A DNA stretch of 64,000 nucleotides from Clostridiales bacterium. Lineage in GTDB: Bacteria; Bacillota; Clostridia; Saccharofermentanales; Saccharofermentanaceae. The number at the start of each line of letters is the position of its first letter. Position 1 is the stretch's first letter. The translations under genes and the position numbers were made by a program. Location: positions 42,897 through 106,896 of the forward strand of contig JAFZVE010000045.1 of the NCBI GenBank assembly GCA_017617995.1, read 5' to 3'. Under the pieces are notes generated by a model. It was not told the DNA's origin and did no database searches. It worked only from the letters and a program-made list of their open reading frames with translations. This document shows, one piece after another, positions 17,597 to 26,139 of the stretch.

Positions 17597-19084
17597 ATGG
17601 CAGGAAATCCGCTTCTTGATGTACACTGCAGCACCTGTGGTGCAGCGGTCCAGTTTAATATTCTCACACAGGTCTATAACTGCACTTTCTGCGGAAGTGC
17701 CACGCCGACAGGCAACGCCATCGCCGAGAAGAAGGGCTTCCGCGAGAAGAAGCTCCAACAGATGCAGAGCCAGCCGCCGGCGTTTAAGATGCGCACGGGA
17801 ACATGCAACAGCTGCGGGGCACAAGTGCTTTTCCCGGAGAATGAAGCGATGACGCAGTGTGCCTTCTGCGGGAAGAGTATCGTGTCCCGGGAGTACCTCG
17901 AGATGGACGATTTCCCGGAGCTCCTGATCCCGTTCTATCTTACGAAGAATGACGCGGTGACGATCCTTGGCAAGTGGTGCAAGGAGCACGCCGGGAAGGC
18001 GGAGGCGCGGATCCTGAAGAATCACATCGGAGAACTTCAGGGCGTGTATCTCCCGTACGAGCTTGCCAAAGGCCCCGTGACCGGGGTAGTCAGTCGTAAC
18101 AATACCGGCCGTAAACTGAACGTGCGCGGCTTCATCGACGGTATCTTCGTCAACACTTCGAAGGGGCTCGACAATCTTCTTCTCAACGGCATGGAGCCGT
18201 ATGATCTGCGCGGCGTGCGCGAGATGGATTTCTCGTATCTCGCGGGAAGCACCGTCAAGGTGTGCGACATTTCCGGGCAGGATCTCGAATCGCGTATCGG
18301 CGATGAGATCGCCTACGACTACGAGGGACACCTCGTGAAGACTATGGAGACGAGAGCATTTGGCGTAAAAGTGGACACGACAAGGATGATGCGTATGTCC
18401 GCGCTTCTGCCTGTTTACTACATCAATGTCGGGAACGTGCAGGCCGCGATCAACGGACAGACCGGCAAGGTCGCCGTGCGCGAGCGGAAGGACCGCTTCC
18501 TGCTGCCGTGGTGGCTGAAGCCGATCTTCGTGACGATGCTTCTTTCCGGGCTTACGTTCCTTCTCGTGTACCTCGCTACCGGGAACACTGCGACAGGCGG
18601 CCTGATGGCAGCTATGCTCGGTGTGTATTTCCTGATCGTGACTTTCGCGGCATACTCGGATTATTCTTCACCGCGCTGGCGCCTGCGAAGGCGCATCTTC
18701 ACGTCCTCGGGCGGACCGTATGTGCGGCAGGGCGAGCAGCTCGTCCAGCAGGGCACGCCGCTTCCCGAGAGTGTGCCGGAGCCACAGTTCGTCGAGATCA
18801 TCGGCGATGCGCCCCGCATCGTGACGGTCAAGTACTCCGCGAAGCCGCGTATCGCCTTTATGCTGTTTCTGACCATCATGTCGATCCTGATCCCGGCGAT
18901 CATCGCCTTTGCGGCGAATGGTTCAGCCTGGGCGGGATTTGCGTTCATGATACTCTGCATCACGGTCCCGGTCGCGCCGATCTACTACATCAAGTTCGCG
19001 CGGCTCGAGATCTACGAGCACCCGTGGATCTACTTTACCAACGGGCGCGGGCAAAAGTGCCGTTACCGCGGGAAGAAGAAATGA
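17597..19084 (+). CDS. Zinc-ribbon membrane protein of unknown function
   Basis: 495 residues. Two zinc ribbons stand at the N-terminus: CSTCG...CTFCG (residues about 11-32) and CNSCG...CAFCG (about 73-94). A soluble middle domain follows (ELLIPFYLTKNDAVTILGKW, then LQGVYLPYELAKG). Four hydrophobic helices come after residue 300 (PIFVTMLLSGLTFLLVYLA, LMAAMLGVYFLIVTFAAYS, IAFMLFLTIMSILIPAIIAF, FAFMILCITVPVAPIYYIK) and the tail is basic. Homologues in Clostridia often sit with TerD/phage-shock-like genes, but none is here. GGAGGG precedes the ATG. The leader carries GC-rich hairpins. I infer a membrane-anchored scaffold; no enzyme motif is present. Confidence 0.7.
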   Translation: MAGNPLLDVHCSTCGAAVQFNILTQVYNCTFCGSATPTGNAIAEKKGFREKKLQQMQSQPPAFKMRTGTCNSCGAQVLFPENEAMTQCAFCGKSIVSREYLEMDDFPELLIPFYLTKNDAVTILGKWCKEHAGKAEARILKNHIGELQGVYLPYELAKGPVTGVVSRNNTGRKLNVRGFIDGIFVNTSKGLDNLLLNGMEPYDLRGVREMDFSYLAGSTVKVCDISGQDLESRIGDEIAYDYEGHLVKTMETRAFGVKVDTTRMMRMSALLPVYYINVGNVQAAINGQTGKVAVRERKDRFLLPWWLKPIFVTMLLSGLTFLLVYLATGNTATGGLMAAMLGVYFLIVTFAAYSDYSSPRWRLRRRIFTSSGGPYVRQGEQLVQQGTPLPESVPEPQFVEIIGDAPRIVTVKYSAKPRIAFMLFLTIMSILIPAIIAFAANGSAWAGFAFMILCITVPVAPIYYIKFARLEIYEHPWIYFTNGRGQKCRYRGKKK

Positions 19085-19133
19085 CTACGGGCACCGTGCG
19101 GTGCGAGCCCTGGCGGTGGCGATGAAATCAGGG

Positions 19134-19150
19134 GCGGAAGTGCCTTTCGC
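19134..19150. repeat. Near-palindromic intergenic element
   Basis: GCGGAAGTGCCTTTCGC, a variant of the element also found at 13258, 32877 and 53939-54007. Confidence 0.4.
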
Positions 19151-19217
19151 GAGAAGGGGCGCAAATATGTTTTTCTATCCAAAACTTTCGCATTTTTGCC
19201 CAAGTCAGCTCTTTCGG

Positions 19218-19247
19218 TTGAAAATGCACCGCCCGAGAAAGTATAAT
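19218..19247 (+). promoter_or_regulatory. Sigma-A-like promoter of the small membrane protein operon
   Basis: TTGAAA at 19218-19223 and TATAAT at 19242-19247 with an 18-bp spacer, 33 nt upstream of the first gene start. Confidence 0.65.
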
Positions 19248-19279
19248 TGTTCCATACTCGTTTATCAGGAGGGTTATTT

Positions 19280-19708
19280 ATGGCTTGTTTTATAGTTCCC
19301 GCTACAGAAGCGATCGTAACCACGATTGCGGCTAAAGTTCTGGCAAAGAAGGAAAAGAATATGGAGATCCACCACGAGGGCGGATCCTCCGACATCGTCG
19401 AAAAATCGCATTTCTCGAGAAAGCTCGGCTGGCTCAACAACATGCTCTGGGGTGGCGCTGCGCTTCTGGCACTCGAGCACGTTTGGCACGGCGAAGTAGT
19501 ACCGTGGTTCCCGTTCCTGACGGCGGCTTCTGATGCTTCTTCCCGTTCGGAAATGTTTCACGAGATGGCCACAGTCGGTGTCGCTATGGCAGCGCTTGTT
19601 ACCGTAGTATGGGGCATCATGGTTCTGGTTTCTTCCCGCCTCGAGAAGAGTGCGACAAGTACTTCTTCCGAAGTTGCTGTTGAGACCGTTACTGAAGAGA
19701 AGAAGTGA
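19280..19708 (+). CDS. Small membrane protein, hypothetical
   Basis: 142 residues. The start at 19280 is set by AGGAGGG at the right distance; an upstream ATG at 19247 has no ribosome site. The N-terminus (ACFIVPATEAIVTTIAAKVL) is hydrophobic, then come a Lys/Glu stretch and two further membrane spans (NMLWGGAALLALEHVWHGE and VGVAMAALVTVVWGIMVLV), with a Ser/Thr/Glu-rich tail. Not a family I can name. It is followed after 9 nt by another small membrane protein, and a terminator follows that gene, so the two form a compact operon with its own promoter. They probably form one membrane complex. Confidence 0.65.
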   Translation: MACFIVPATEAIVTTIAAKVLAKKEKNMEIHHEGGSSDIVEKSHFSRKLGWLNNMLWGGAALLALEHVWHGEVVPWFPFLTAASDASSRSEMFHEMATVGVAMAALVTVVWGIMVLVSSRLEKSATSTSSEVAVETVTEEKK

Positions 19709-19717
19709 GGTGGCACC

Positions 19718-20038
19718 ATGACATTACTTATCTCTGTTTTTGCTGCCATTATCGCCACCATCGTGTGGTATAAGCACGCTCCGAATGATGAATGGAAGAT
19801 CGGCACACTGGCGCTCATGTACTGGGGCGCTTCCCTGATGTGGATGTGTGACGCAATCTTCGAGTATGCGGAGCTGAAGGAAGAGTTCTTCCAGCCGGCG
19901 ATCGAGGATATGCTGAACGACAGTTTCCTCGGACTGACCGTCGTAGCGCTGGGCCTCGTGATCTGGCTCGTCGTACTTCTGATCAAGGATCCGAAGGGCG
20001 TTCTTCGTAGCAAGCTCCTGGCAAAGAAGAACAGCTGA
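19718..20038 (+). CDS. Small membrane protein, hypothetical
   Basis: 106 residues with three predicted membrane segments (LLISVFAAIIATIVWY, TLALMYWGASLMWMCDAIF, LGLTVVALGLVIWLVVLLI) and a basic C-terminus ending in KKNS. GAGGTGG ribosome site. Second gene of the pair with 19280-19708. No known motif; the acidic Glu-rich loop between helices 2 and 3 (YAELKEEFFQPAIEDML) is the only distinctive trait. Confidence 0.65.
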   Translation: MTLLISVFAAIIATIVWYKHAPNDEWKIGTLALMYWGASLMWMCDAIFEYAELKEEFFQPAIEDMLNDSFLGLTVVALGLVIWLVVLLIKDPKGVLRSKLLAKKNS

Positions 20039-20051
20039 TTTCCGAAATCAT

Positions 20052-20100
20052 GAAGCTGTCCCGGGTGAGATGCGATCACTTCGAGGCAGCTTCTCTTTTT
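20052..20100 (+). terminator. Rho-independent terminator of the small membrane protein operon
   Basis: Arms GAAGCTG (20052-20058) and CAGCTTC (20087-20093), then TCTTTTT. It ends six bases before the first motif of the 63-bp array. Confidence 0.75.
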
Positions 20101-20106
20101 ATTCGC

Positions 20107-20484
20107 ATTCCGTCCATCTTGGCTGTTTTTCCCTTTTGAGACGGAAAACGGAAACGCAAGCAGTGGCCTTTTCCGTCTGTTTTTCCAAAAATGCCATATA
20201 GGGACGGAAAATGATTCCAAAGATTTGCGTCATTTCCGTCCGTTTGAGAGAAAAGTGCTATTTCGGACGGAAATAACTGATAGAACAAGAAGCAATTTCC
20301 GTCCCTTTTTGGTAGTTTTCAAAAAGAAGACGGAATCAGAAAAGAAAATCTTCAGATTTTTCCGTCCCATATTCGAGATTCTATAGAAAAAGACGGAAAC
20401 CGGTGTTTTGACTAATTCTTTTTTCCGTCCCATTTCAGCAAAATGCGGAATATGGACAGAAATGCAGATACGCAGTGGTATCGG
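20107..20484. repeat. 63-bp periodic array of alternating inverted octamers (six units) upstream of larB
   Basis: TTTCCGTC starts at 20107 (first base A in unit 1), 20170, 20233, 20296, 20359 and 20422: every step is exactly 63 bp. Its reverse complement GACGGAAA starts at 20140, 20203, 20266, 20329 (last base T), 20392 and 20455 (GACAGAAA), again 63 bp apart. So each unit is octamer, 25-nt spacer, inverted octamer, 22-nt spacer. Spacer sequences differ between units and are AT-rich. In five units C follows TTTCCGTC. Each octamer can pair with the partner on either side, giving two competing hairpin registers. The array fills the whole space between the upstream terminator and the AGGAG of larB. 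No cas-like gene is in the window. Function unknown. Confidence 0.95.
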
Positions 20485-20491
20485 AGGAGAC

Positions 20492-21298
20492 ATGAACACA
20501 CAGATCAAACAGATTCTGGAAGCAGTTGAACGCGGCGAGATGACTTCAGATGAAGCTCTTCTGAAACTGAAAGCTGCGCCTTTCGAAGATCTCGGCTATG
20601 CGAAAGTGGATCATCACCGCGGGATCCGCCAGGGCGTACCGGAAGTGATCTATGGCGCGGGCAAGACACCGGAACAGATCATCGGTATTCTCGATGCCAT
20701 GTACCAAAATGGCCAGGAAAGTGTACTGATCACGCGTATCTCCGAAGAGAAAGCGGCAGCTCTGGAAGCACACTACGGCACAACTGTGAGCCTTCCCTTC
20801 ACCTACTATAAAGATGCCCGCATCGCTCTTTACGGCACACCTCCCGTAGCAGATGGAATAGGAAAAATCGTCGTAGCCACAGGTGGGACCAGCGACATTC
20901 CCGTCGCGGAGGAAGCGGCCGTCACCGCCGAGAGTCTCGGCAACGAAGTGGTCCGACTCTATGACGTTGGCGTCGCCGGACTGCACCGTCTCCTTTCTCA
21001 CAAAGAAGAAATAATGTCCGCAAGCGTCATCATCGCGATCGCAGGCATGGAGGGCGCGCTCGCCAGTGTGATCGGCGGACTTGCCGACTGTCCCGTCATC
21101 GCCGTCCCGACAAGTGTCGGATATGGCGCTGCTTTCGAAGGACTCTCGGCCCTTCTCTCGATGCTCAATTCCTGTGCCAGCGGCGTGTCCGTCGTCAACA
21201 TCGATAACGGATTTGGAGCCGGATATCTGGCCAGCATGATCAACCACATGGAGGCAAAAAAGCCCCTTCCCGATTCTGAAACGGAGGCGAAGAAATGA
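20492..21298 (+). CDS. larB: LarB, pyridinium-3,5-biscarboxylic acid mononucleotide synthase
   Basis: 268 residues. LarB carboxylates and hydrolyses nicotinic acid adenine dinucleotide, the first step in making the nickel-pincer cofactor of lactate racemase-type enzymes. The AIR-carboxylase-like C-terminal domain is clear: IVVATGGTSDIPVAEEAA, VRLYDVGVAGLHRLL, VIIAIAGMEGALASVIGGL and VPTSVGYGAAFEG. The N-terminus contains the family stretch DEALLKLKAAPFEDLGYAKV with HHRGIRQGVPEVIYG. The start at 20492 follows GGAGGAG; the frame upstream is open but belongs to the repeat array. The stop overlaps larC by 4 nt. larA and larE are not in this window. Confidence 0.93.
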   Translation: MNTQIKQILEAVERGEMTSDEALLKLKAAPFEDLGYAKVDHHRGIRQGVPEVIYGAGKTPEQIIGILDAMYQNGQESVLITRISEEKAAALEAHYGTTVSLPFTYYKDARIALYGTPPVADGIGKIVVATGGTSDIPVAEEAAVTAESLGNEVVRLYDVGVAGLHRLLSHKEEIMSASVIIAIAGMEGALASVIGGLADCPVIAVPTSVGYGAAFEGLSALLSMLNSCASGVSVVNIDNGFGAGYLASMINHMEAKKPLPDSETEAKK

Positions 21299-22689
21299 AA
21301 ACACTGTACATCGATTGTTCCATGGGCGCCGCAGGCGATATGCTCTCTGCCGCTCTTCTCGAGCTTGTACCGGACCGCGAGACGATTCTCGCCAGACTCA
21401 ATTCGCGTGGCATCCCGGGCGTCACCTTCTCCGCAGAAAAATCCGTCAAATGTGGTATCACCGGGACGCATATGACCGTCACTGTCGATGGTGTCGAAGA
21501 AGACGAGCATATGCACGACTGTTGCCATGAGCATCACCACCACGAGCACGATCATCATCATGAACACGAGCACGACCACCCGCACGGTGGCGGTGAACAT
21601 GAGCACGAACATGAGCATGAGCACGAACACCACCATGACCACGAACATGGTCATCACCACCACAGTGGTCTGCATGACATCGAGCATATCGTATATGATC
21701 ATCTCAAATTGCCGACGGAAGTCGCGCTGAACGTGATGGCCGTGTATCACGAGATCGCCGAAGCGGAGAGCCATGTACATGGCGTCCCCGTTGACCAGAT
21801 CCACTTCCACGAAGTGGGCACGATGGATGCGGTCGCAGACATCACGGCTGTATGTCTTCTCATGCATACTTTAAAGCCCGACGAAGTCGTGGTTTCCCCG
21901 ATCCATGTCGGTGCCGGACAAGTCAAATGTGCACACGGGATCCTGCCCGTTCCGGCTCCGGCAACGGCATACATCCTAAAAGATATCCCCACCTATGGCG
22001 GTTCTATCCAAGGTGAGCTCTGTACCCCGACAGGCGCGGCTCTGCTGAAGCATTTCGCGACGAGATTCGGCGCCCAGCCGCTGATGCGCACGACGGCCAT
22101 CGGATATGGAATGGGTAAGAAAGACTTCCCGCAGGCCAACTGCGTCCGCGTGATGCTGGGCGAGAAAGAAAACCTCTCACCCGCTGCTTCTTCCGAAACA
22201 ACCACCGATTCCTCTTCCGTAACCACGGCATCTGATTCTGCCGGAGATTCCTCATCCGTAAATAACACCATCGTCGAACTATCCTGCAACGTTGATGACA
22301 TGACCGGAGAGGCGATCGGATTTGCGATGGAAAGACTTTTCGAAGCAGGCGCCAACGAAGTGTTTACGGTCCCCTGCGGCATGAAGAAATCCCGCCCGGG
22401 TGTCCTGATCACTGTGCTGTGCAAGGCAGAAGATAAAGAAAAGATGATTGGTCTACTCTTCGCCCACACCACCACGATCGGCATAAGAGAAGCGCTTTTC
22501 GAAAGATACGTCCTGGACAGAAAGACCGAGACGATCGAAACGTCGATGGGCCCGGTCAGAAAGAAGATCTCGACCGGCTATGGTGTGACACGCATGAAGT
22601 ACGAGCACGACGACCTCGCGCGCATCGCAAAAGAGCAGAACATCTCTCTCTCCGAGGCGATGCTCCGCGTGCACCTGGAGGAGAAGTAA
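21295..22689 (+). CDS. larC: LarC, nickel-pincer cofactor nickel insertase, with His-rich insert
   Basis: 464 residues in one frame (some bacteria split larC by programmed frameshift; here it is continuous). LarC inserts nickel into the pincer nucleotide using CTP. Motifs: LYIDCSMGAAGDMLSAALLE at the start, HFHEVGTMDAVADITAV, PVPAPATAYILKDIPTYGG, CTPTGAALLKHF, and the C-terminal domain ELSCNVDDMTGEAIGFAME with MKKSRPGVLITVLCK. Residues about 64-122 are a low-complexity His/Glu/Asp run, longer than in many relatives and likely a nickel store. A Ser/Thr-rich linker (about 295-325) joins the two halves. Overlaps larB by ATGA. Hairpin terminator downstream. Confidence 0.93.
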   Translation: MKTLYIDCSMGAAGDMLSAALLELVPDRETILARLNSRGIPGVTFSAEKSVKCGITGTHMTVTVDGVEEDEHMHDCCHEHHHHEHDHHHEHEHDHPHGGGEHEHEHEHEHEHHHDHEHGHHHHSGLHDIEHIVYDHLKLPTEVALNVMAVYHEIAEAESHVHGVPVDQIHFHEVGTMDAVADITAVCLLMHTLKPDEVVVSPIHVGAGQVKCAHGILPVPAPATAYILKDIPTYGGSIQGELCTPTGAALLKHFATRFGAQPLMRTTAIGYGMGKKDFPQANCVRVMLGEKENLSPAASSETTTDSSSVTTASDSAGDSSSVNNTIVELSCNVDDMTGEAIGFAMERLFEAGANEVFTVPCGMKKSRPGVLITVLCKAEDKEKMIGLLFAHTTTIGIREALFERYVLDRKTETIETSMGPVRKKISTGYGVTRMKYEHDDLARIAKEQNISLSEAMLRVHLEEK

Positions 22690-22694
22690 TCAAA

Positions 22695-22743
22695 TATTGC
22701 CTATTTCCTTGCCGCTTGTGGCATGAAATAGGCAATACTTTTG
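22695..22743 (+). terminator. Rho-independent terminator of larBC
   Basis: Perfect 13-bp arms TATTGCCTATTTC (22695-22707) and GAAATAGGCAATA (22725-22737) followed by CTTTTG. It lies between convergent operons and may serve both. Confidence 0.85.
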
Positions 22744-22793
22744 TCAATCGTCTCCGCCGGGCCTTTGCGCCAGCTTATGTTCTTTGCTGATCT

Positions 22794-23375
22794 TTACACC
22801 AGCTTATCGAATCTTTCCTGGAAGATCTTCTTGTTGTTCTCGAAGAGGTTATTACCCTCAGTGTCGATGGATACGATCAGCGGACCGAACTCCTTGACCT
22901 TCATGATCCACAGCGCCTCCGGCATACCGAAATCCTCTACCCACTCGACGTCGACGAGCTCTTCGACGGACTGGGCCGCAACGACCGCGCATCCGCCCGG
23001 GAATGCACAGTGGATCGCGCCGAATTTCTTACATGCTTCCGCGGTCTTCTCCATCATGCCGCCCTTGCCGACGACCAGACGAACACCCGTCTTCTCGATG
23101 AATTCCGCTTCCGCCGACTCCATACGACGACTGGTCGTTGGTCCGACAGAGACCATATACTGTTTGCCGTTTTCGTCCTTTCCGACGATCGGGCCGGCAT
23201 GGAAGATCGCACCTTCCTTAAGCGAGATCTTCGTGGGAAGAATGCCTTCCTTCACGACACGGCGGTGGCCGCTGTCACGGCACGTGGAAATATAGCCGGT
23301 AAGATATACGGTATCGCCGATATGCAGGTCCTTGATCTGTTCGTAGGAAATAGGAGTAGTCAGTATTTTCTTCAT
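22794..23375 (-). CDS. Class I fumarate hydratase / L(+)-tartrate dehydratase, beta subunit
   Basis: 193 residues. The C-terminal (swivelling) half of class I Fe-S hydro-lyases: [66 protein letters not shown] and [15 protein letters not shown]. It pairs with the alpha subunit to hydrate fumarate to malate (or dehydrate tartrate). Start at 23375, 4 nt after the alpha stop, with GGAGGTG as ribosome site; an upstream in-frame start at 23393 would overlap alpha. Sequence alone does not separate fumarase from tartrate dehydratase; fumarase is the more common role in clostridia. Confidence 0.88.
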   Translation of the reverse strand: MKKILTTPISYEQIKDLHIGDTVYLTGYISTCRDSGHRRVVKEGILPTKISLKEGAIFHAGPIVGKDENGKQYMVSVGPTTSRRMESAEAEFIEKTGVRLVVGKGGMMEKTAEACKKFGAIHCAFPGGCAVVAAQSVEELVDVEWVEDFGMPEALWIMKVKEFGPLIVSIDTEGNNLFENNKKIFQERFDKLV

Positions 23376-23379
23376 GGCC

Positions 23380-24333
23380 TTACACCTCCTCACGCGACTC
23401 TGTCGCGCCGATTGCTGCGTCTTCGGAAGCAGTTGCCTGCTCCAGAGATTTCTTATGCGAAAGCACTTCAGACGAGAGGTCCGCGTGGATGATCATGTCA
23501 CCGCGTCTTGTCGCCCAGCAGCCTGTAGAAATACCGACACCCAGGGTCGCCGGGTGATGGGCCGCTGCCTCGATGTTGACACCGAGAACGGTCTGGCTTC
23601 CGCCGAATCCGAGCGGCGCGATGCCGAGAGAATTGAGACCCTCGAAGATCTCTTCCTCGAGCTTAGCCACTTCCGGATACTGGGAGTGCGTACCCAGCGG
23701 ACGGAGAAGTGCTTTCTTCGAGAGCATCGCCGACGTAGCCGCACACGTTCCGAGACCGATACCCACACAGAGCGGCGGGCAGGCATTGGCGCCCCAGTCA
23801 AGGATCGTCTGGTAGACGAACTTCTTGACGCCCTCGACGCCTTCAAGCGGCATCAGGACCTTACTTCTGCCAGGAAGAGAACATCCGCCTCCAGCCATAT
23901 ACATGCGAAGGCGCAGATCCGAAGATCCCGGTACGAGTTCATATTCGATATACGGCGCACCATAGCCGGTGTTATCGCCGGTATTGTGCTCCGCGAGAGG
24001 TTCTACTACATTCGGACGAAGAGGTGTCTCGAGCGTGGCTCTGCGGCAAGCTTCCACGAGCACATCCGCGATCTCGGCCTGATACGGGAACTCCGTACCG
24101 ACCTCGACGAAATACTGGATCACACCCGTATCCTGACAAAGCGGACGGTGCAGATCTTTTGCCAGAGTAAGATCCGTGAGCATGCACTCATACATGGTCT
24201 TCGCATTCTCGATCTTCTCCTGATCATGCATCTCCCGAAGCCGTGCTTCCACATCGTCCGGCAGATAGATGCCCGTCATCGCGGTGAAATCCTGGACCGT
24301 CTTGATAAACTTGCTACTTAACGTCTCTTCCAT
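23380..24333 (-). CDS. Class I fumarate hydratase / L(+)-tartrate dehydratase, alpha subunit
   Basis: 317 residues carrying the [4Fe-4S]-binding half. Cysteines expected as cluster ligands are visible in [20 protein letters not shown] and [11 protein letters not shown]. Other family marks are [39 protein letters not shown] and [15 protein letters not shown]. First gene of the operon with beta; GGGAGGCG upstream of the ATG. Oxygen-sensitive cluster enzymes of this class fit an anaerobe. Confidence 0.9.
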   Translation of the reverse strand: MEETLSSKFIKTVQDFTAMTGIYLPDDVEARLREMHDQEKIENAKTMYECMLTDLTLAKDLHRPLCQDTGVIQYFVEVGTEFPYQAEIADVLVEACRRATLETPLRPNVVEPLAEHNTGDNTGYGAPYIEYELVPGSSDLRLRMYMAGGGCSLPGRSKVLMPLEGVEGVKKFVYQTILDWGANACPPLCVGIGLGTCAATSAMLSKKALLRPLGTHSQYPEVAKLEEEIFEGLNSLGIAPLGFGGSQTVLGVNIEAAAHHPATLGVGISTGCWATRRGDMIIHADLSSEVLSHKKSLEQATASEDAAIGATESREEV

Positions 24334-24474
24334 AAGGCGCCTCCCTTTTCGTTCCCTGCCGCGCGAGCGCGGCGATGGGATAAATCAGCATAGCAAGTAT
24401 CACACAAATGCGCCGAAAATACAAATTCTGCTACAATAGAGGAAAGATATTTCGAATCGCGGAGGAGTGACATC

Positions 24475-26133
24475 ATGATTGCGAAGAAATACGGAAAGAA
24501 CAATAACGGTAATCTAGGGAAAAAGATCCTGTCCATATTGCTGGTCCTCGCTATGGTTCTGAGCTGCGCCGCATGCAGTTCTTCCGAGACCACGAAGAAG
24601 AAAAAGAAAACGAAGAAGTCGAAAACTTCGAAGACCGAGTATACTTCCGAACCGGATGAAACCTCTGACGAGCCGTCCGAATCGACGGACGAGCCTACGA
24701 AAACTTCCGAGGATCCGACCGAGACGACACGCGACCCAAATCTTCCCGAGGGCCAGAAAGTCTACCTTCCTGCTGAGATCGGTTTCGGTACCGGCACACA
24801 GAACGAGATGACCGCGAAGCTTCTCGAGCTCGACCGCGTCGTCGCCGCCGAGTACCGTGGTAAACCCATCAGTAACGACAGATATTTCGTCGTCTTCGAG
24901 ATGCCTCTGGACTGGAAAAATCCGGACGCGGGCACATTTTTCCTGCGCACCGGTTTCACCTATGTCTCCGATGACACGGCAACCAACTTCTGCTGCAACG
25001 GGTACATGTTGAACGATATCTATTTCGATTACGATTTCCGAAGTGAGATCGGCGAGCGTTATGACCTGAACCAGATCGACTGCGAATACCGTTTCTTCGG
25101 CGCCTCCGTACCGGAAGGCCTGGACAACACCTCGACCGATCTGTGGGAATATCTGACTGCTGCGAATGCCGCCGCGGACTTCCACCACATCATCGAACAG
25201 TATAAGACTTTCCTCACCGGCAAATGGGCTTTCACCGGCGGCAGTAAGGGCGGTCAGCTCACGCACTTCCAGTCCTACTTCTACCCGGATGACTGTGACC
25301 TCTACTTCTCCTTCGTCGCGCCGGGCGGCGTCTCTCCGGAAGCCCCTGACTTCTTCGACAACATCTACACCACGATCGGAAATGAAGCATATGGCAAAGA
25401 GCAGGCTGCCGCGTATCGTGACCTCGTCCTGCAGTTCCAGGTCGAAGCCATGAAACTTAAGCCCCAGCTCGCCGAGCGCTACTACCAGGACGGTTTGGAC
25501 ATGGGATGTGTATTCACCGACTACACGACACCGGAGATCCTCTATGACATGGCGGTCCTCGAGTTCGCGACTATCACATGGCAGTATTCACAGGACTTCT
25601 ATTCCATCGAGCAGGCACTGGCCATGGACAAGTCCAGCCAGGAGTTCGTCGATGAAGTCTATGATCAGATCTTCATTGCCAACGATCCTTCGACCTGGTC
25701 GACAACCACACCTTTCTATCCGTACTACATCCAGGCGGCAACCGAGAACGGCGAGCACGAATACGACTTCTCCTTCATCCGTGAAGCACTGAAAAAAGAA
25801 GGCCTCGAGGACCTTCTGACCGTAACGGAAGATATGGAATCGGGACTCCTTTACAGGATGGTTTTCACTCCGGCACAGCTGGCAACATTCACCTTCGATT
25901 CATCGCTTTATGATGCGATGGTCGAATGGTCACACACGACCGAGAAGACGGTCATCATGTTCTACGGCGCTTCTGACGTCTGGTACGCGATGCGTCTTCC
26001 GGATGTGACCGATAATCCGAACGTCCACATCTACGTCGATCAGAAAGCATCGCACATCGGTTCCTTCACCGGACTTCCCAGTAGCGAAAGAGCCGAGATC
26101 GACGGCCTCGTCTCCCGGACATTGGATCTCTGA
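24475..26133 (+). CDS. Lipoprotein-anchored S37-like serine tripeptidyl peptidase
   Basis: 552 residues. Signal KKILSILLVLAMVLSCAAC, then a poly-Lys stretch and a Thr/Glu/Ser/Pro linker to about residue 95, typical of a cell-surface lipoprotein with a spacer. The catalytic part resembles peptidase family S37 (Streptomyces PS-10): the nucleophile motif FTGGSKGGQLTHFQSYFYP, preceded by YLTAANAAADFHHIIEQYK, and near the end MFYGASDVWYAM with a following ASHIGSF that could supply the Asp and His. Family members remove tripeptides from the N-terminus of peptides. Ribosome site GGAGGAG. Convergent with the next gene with only 6 nt between stops. Confidence 0.8.
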   Translation: MIAKKYGKNNNGNLGKKILSILLVLAMVLSCAACSSSETTKKKKKTKKSKTSKTEYTSEPDETSDEPSESTDEPTKTSEDPTETTRDPNLPEGQKVYLPAEIGFGTGTQNEMTAKLLELDRVVAAEYRGKPISNDRYFVVFEMPLDWKNPDAGTFFLRTGFTYVSDDTATNFCCNGYMLNDIYFDYDFRSEIGERYDLNQIDCEYRFFGASVPEGLDNTSTDLWEYLTAANAAADFHHIIEQYKTFLTGKWAFTGGSKGGQLTHFQSYFYPDDCDLYFSFVAPGGVSPEAPDFFDNIYTTIGNEAYGKEQAAAYRDLVLQFQVEAMKLKPQLAERYYQDGLDMGCVFTDYTTPEILYDMAVLEFATITWQYSQDFYSIEQALAMDKSSQEFVDEVYDQIFIANDPSTWSTTTPFYPYYIQAATENGEHEYDFSFIREALKKEGLEDLLTVTEDMESGLLYRMVFTPAQLATFTFDSSLYDAMVEWSHTTEKTVIMFYGASDVWYAMRLPDVTDNPNVHIYVDQKASHIGSFTGLPSSERAEIDGLVSRTLDL

Positions 26134-26139
26134 GTTTCT

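Noticed and set aside
20069..20386. A plus-strand frame through the array is open for about 105 codons and gives a 21-residue repeat with FRP and TE at fixed places, in frame with larB.
   Set aside because: No start codon or ribosome site, a TAG in unit 5, and conservation includes all third codon positions while everything else is free; the inverted complementarity of the two motifs shows that selection is on nucleic acid.
20107..20484. CRISPR array.
   Set aside because: Repeats are 8 nt and alternate in orientation, spacers are 25/22 nt, and no cas gene is in the window.
20076..20508. Minus-strand open frames of 70 and 92 codons across the array (repeated GRK or TDG).
   Set aside because: They only reflect the octamer in other frames, lack ribosome sites and stop inside units.
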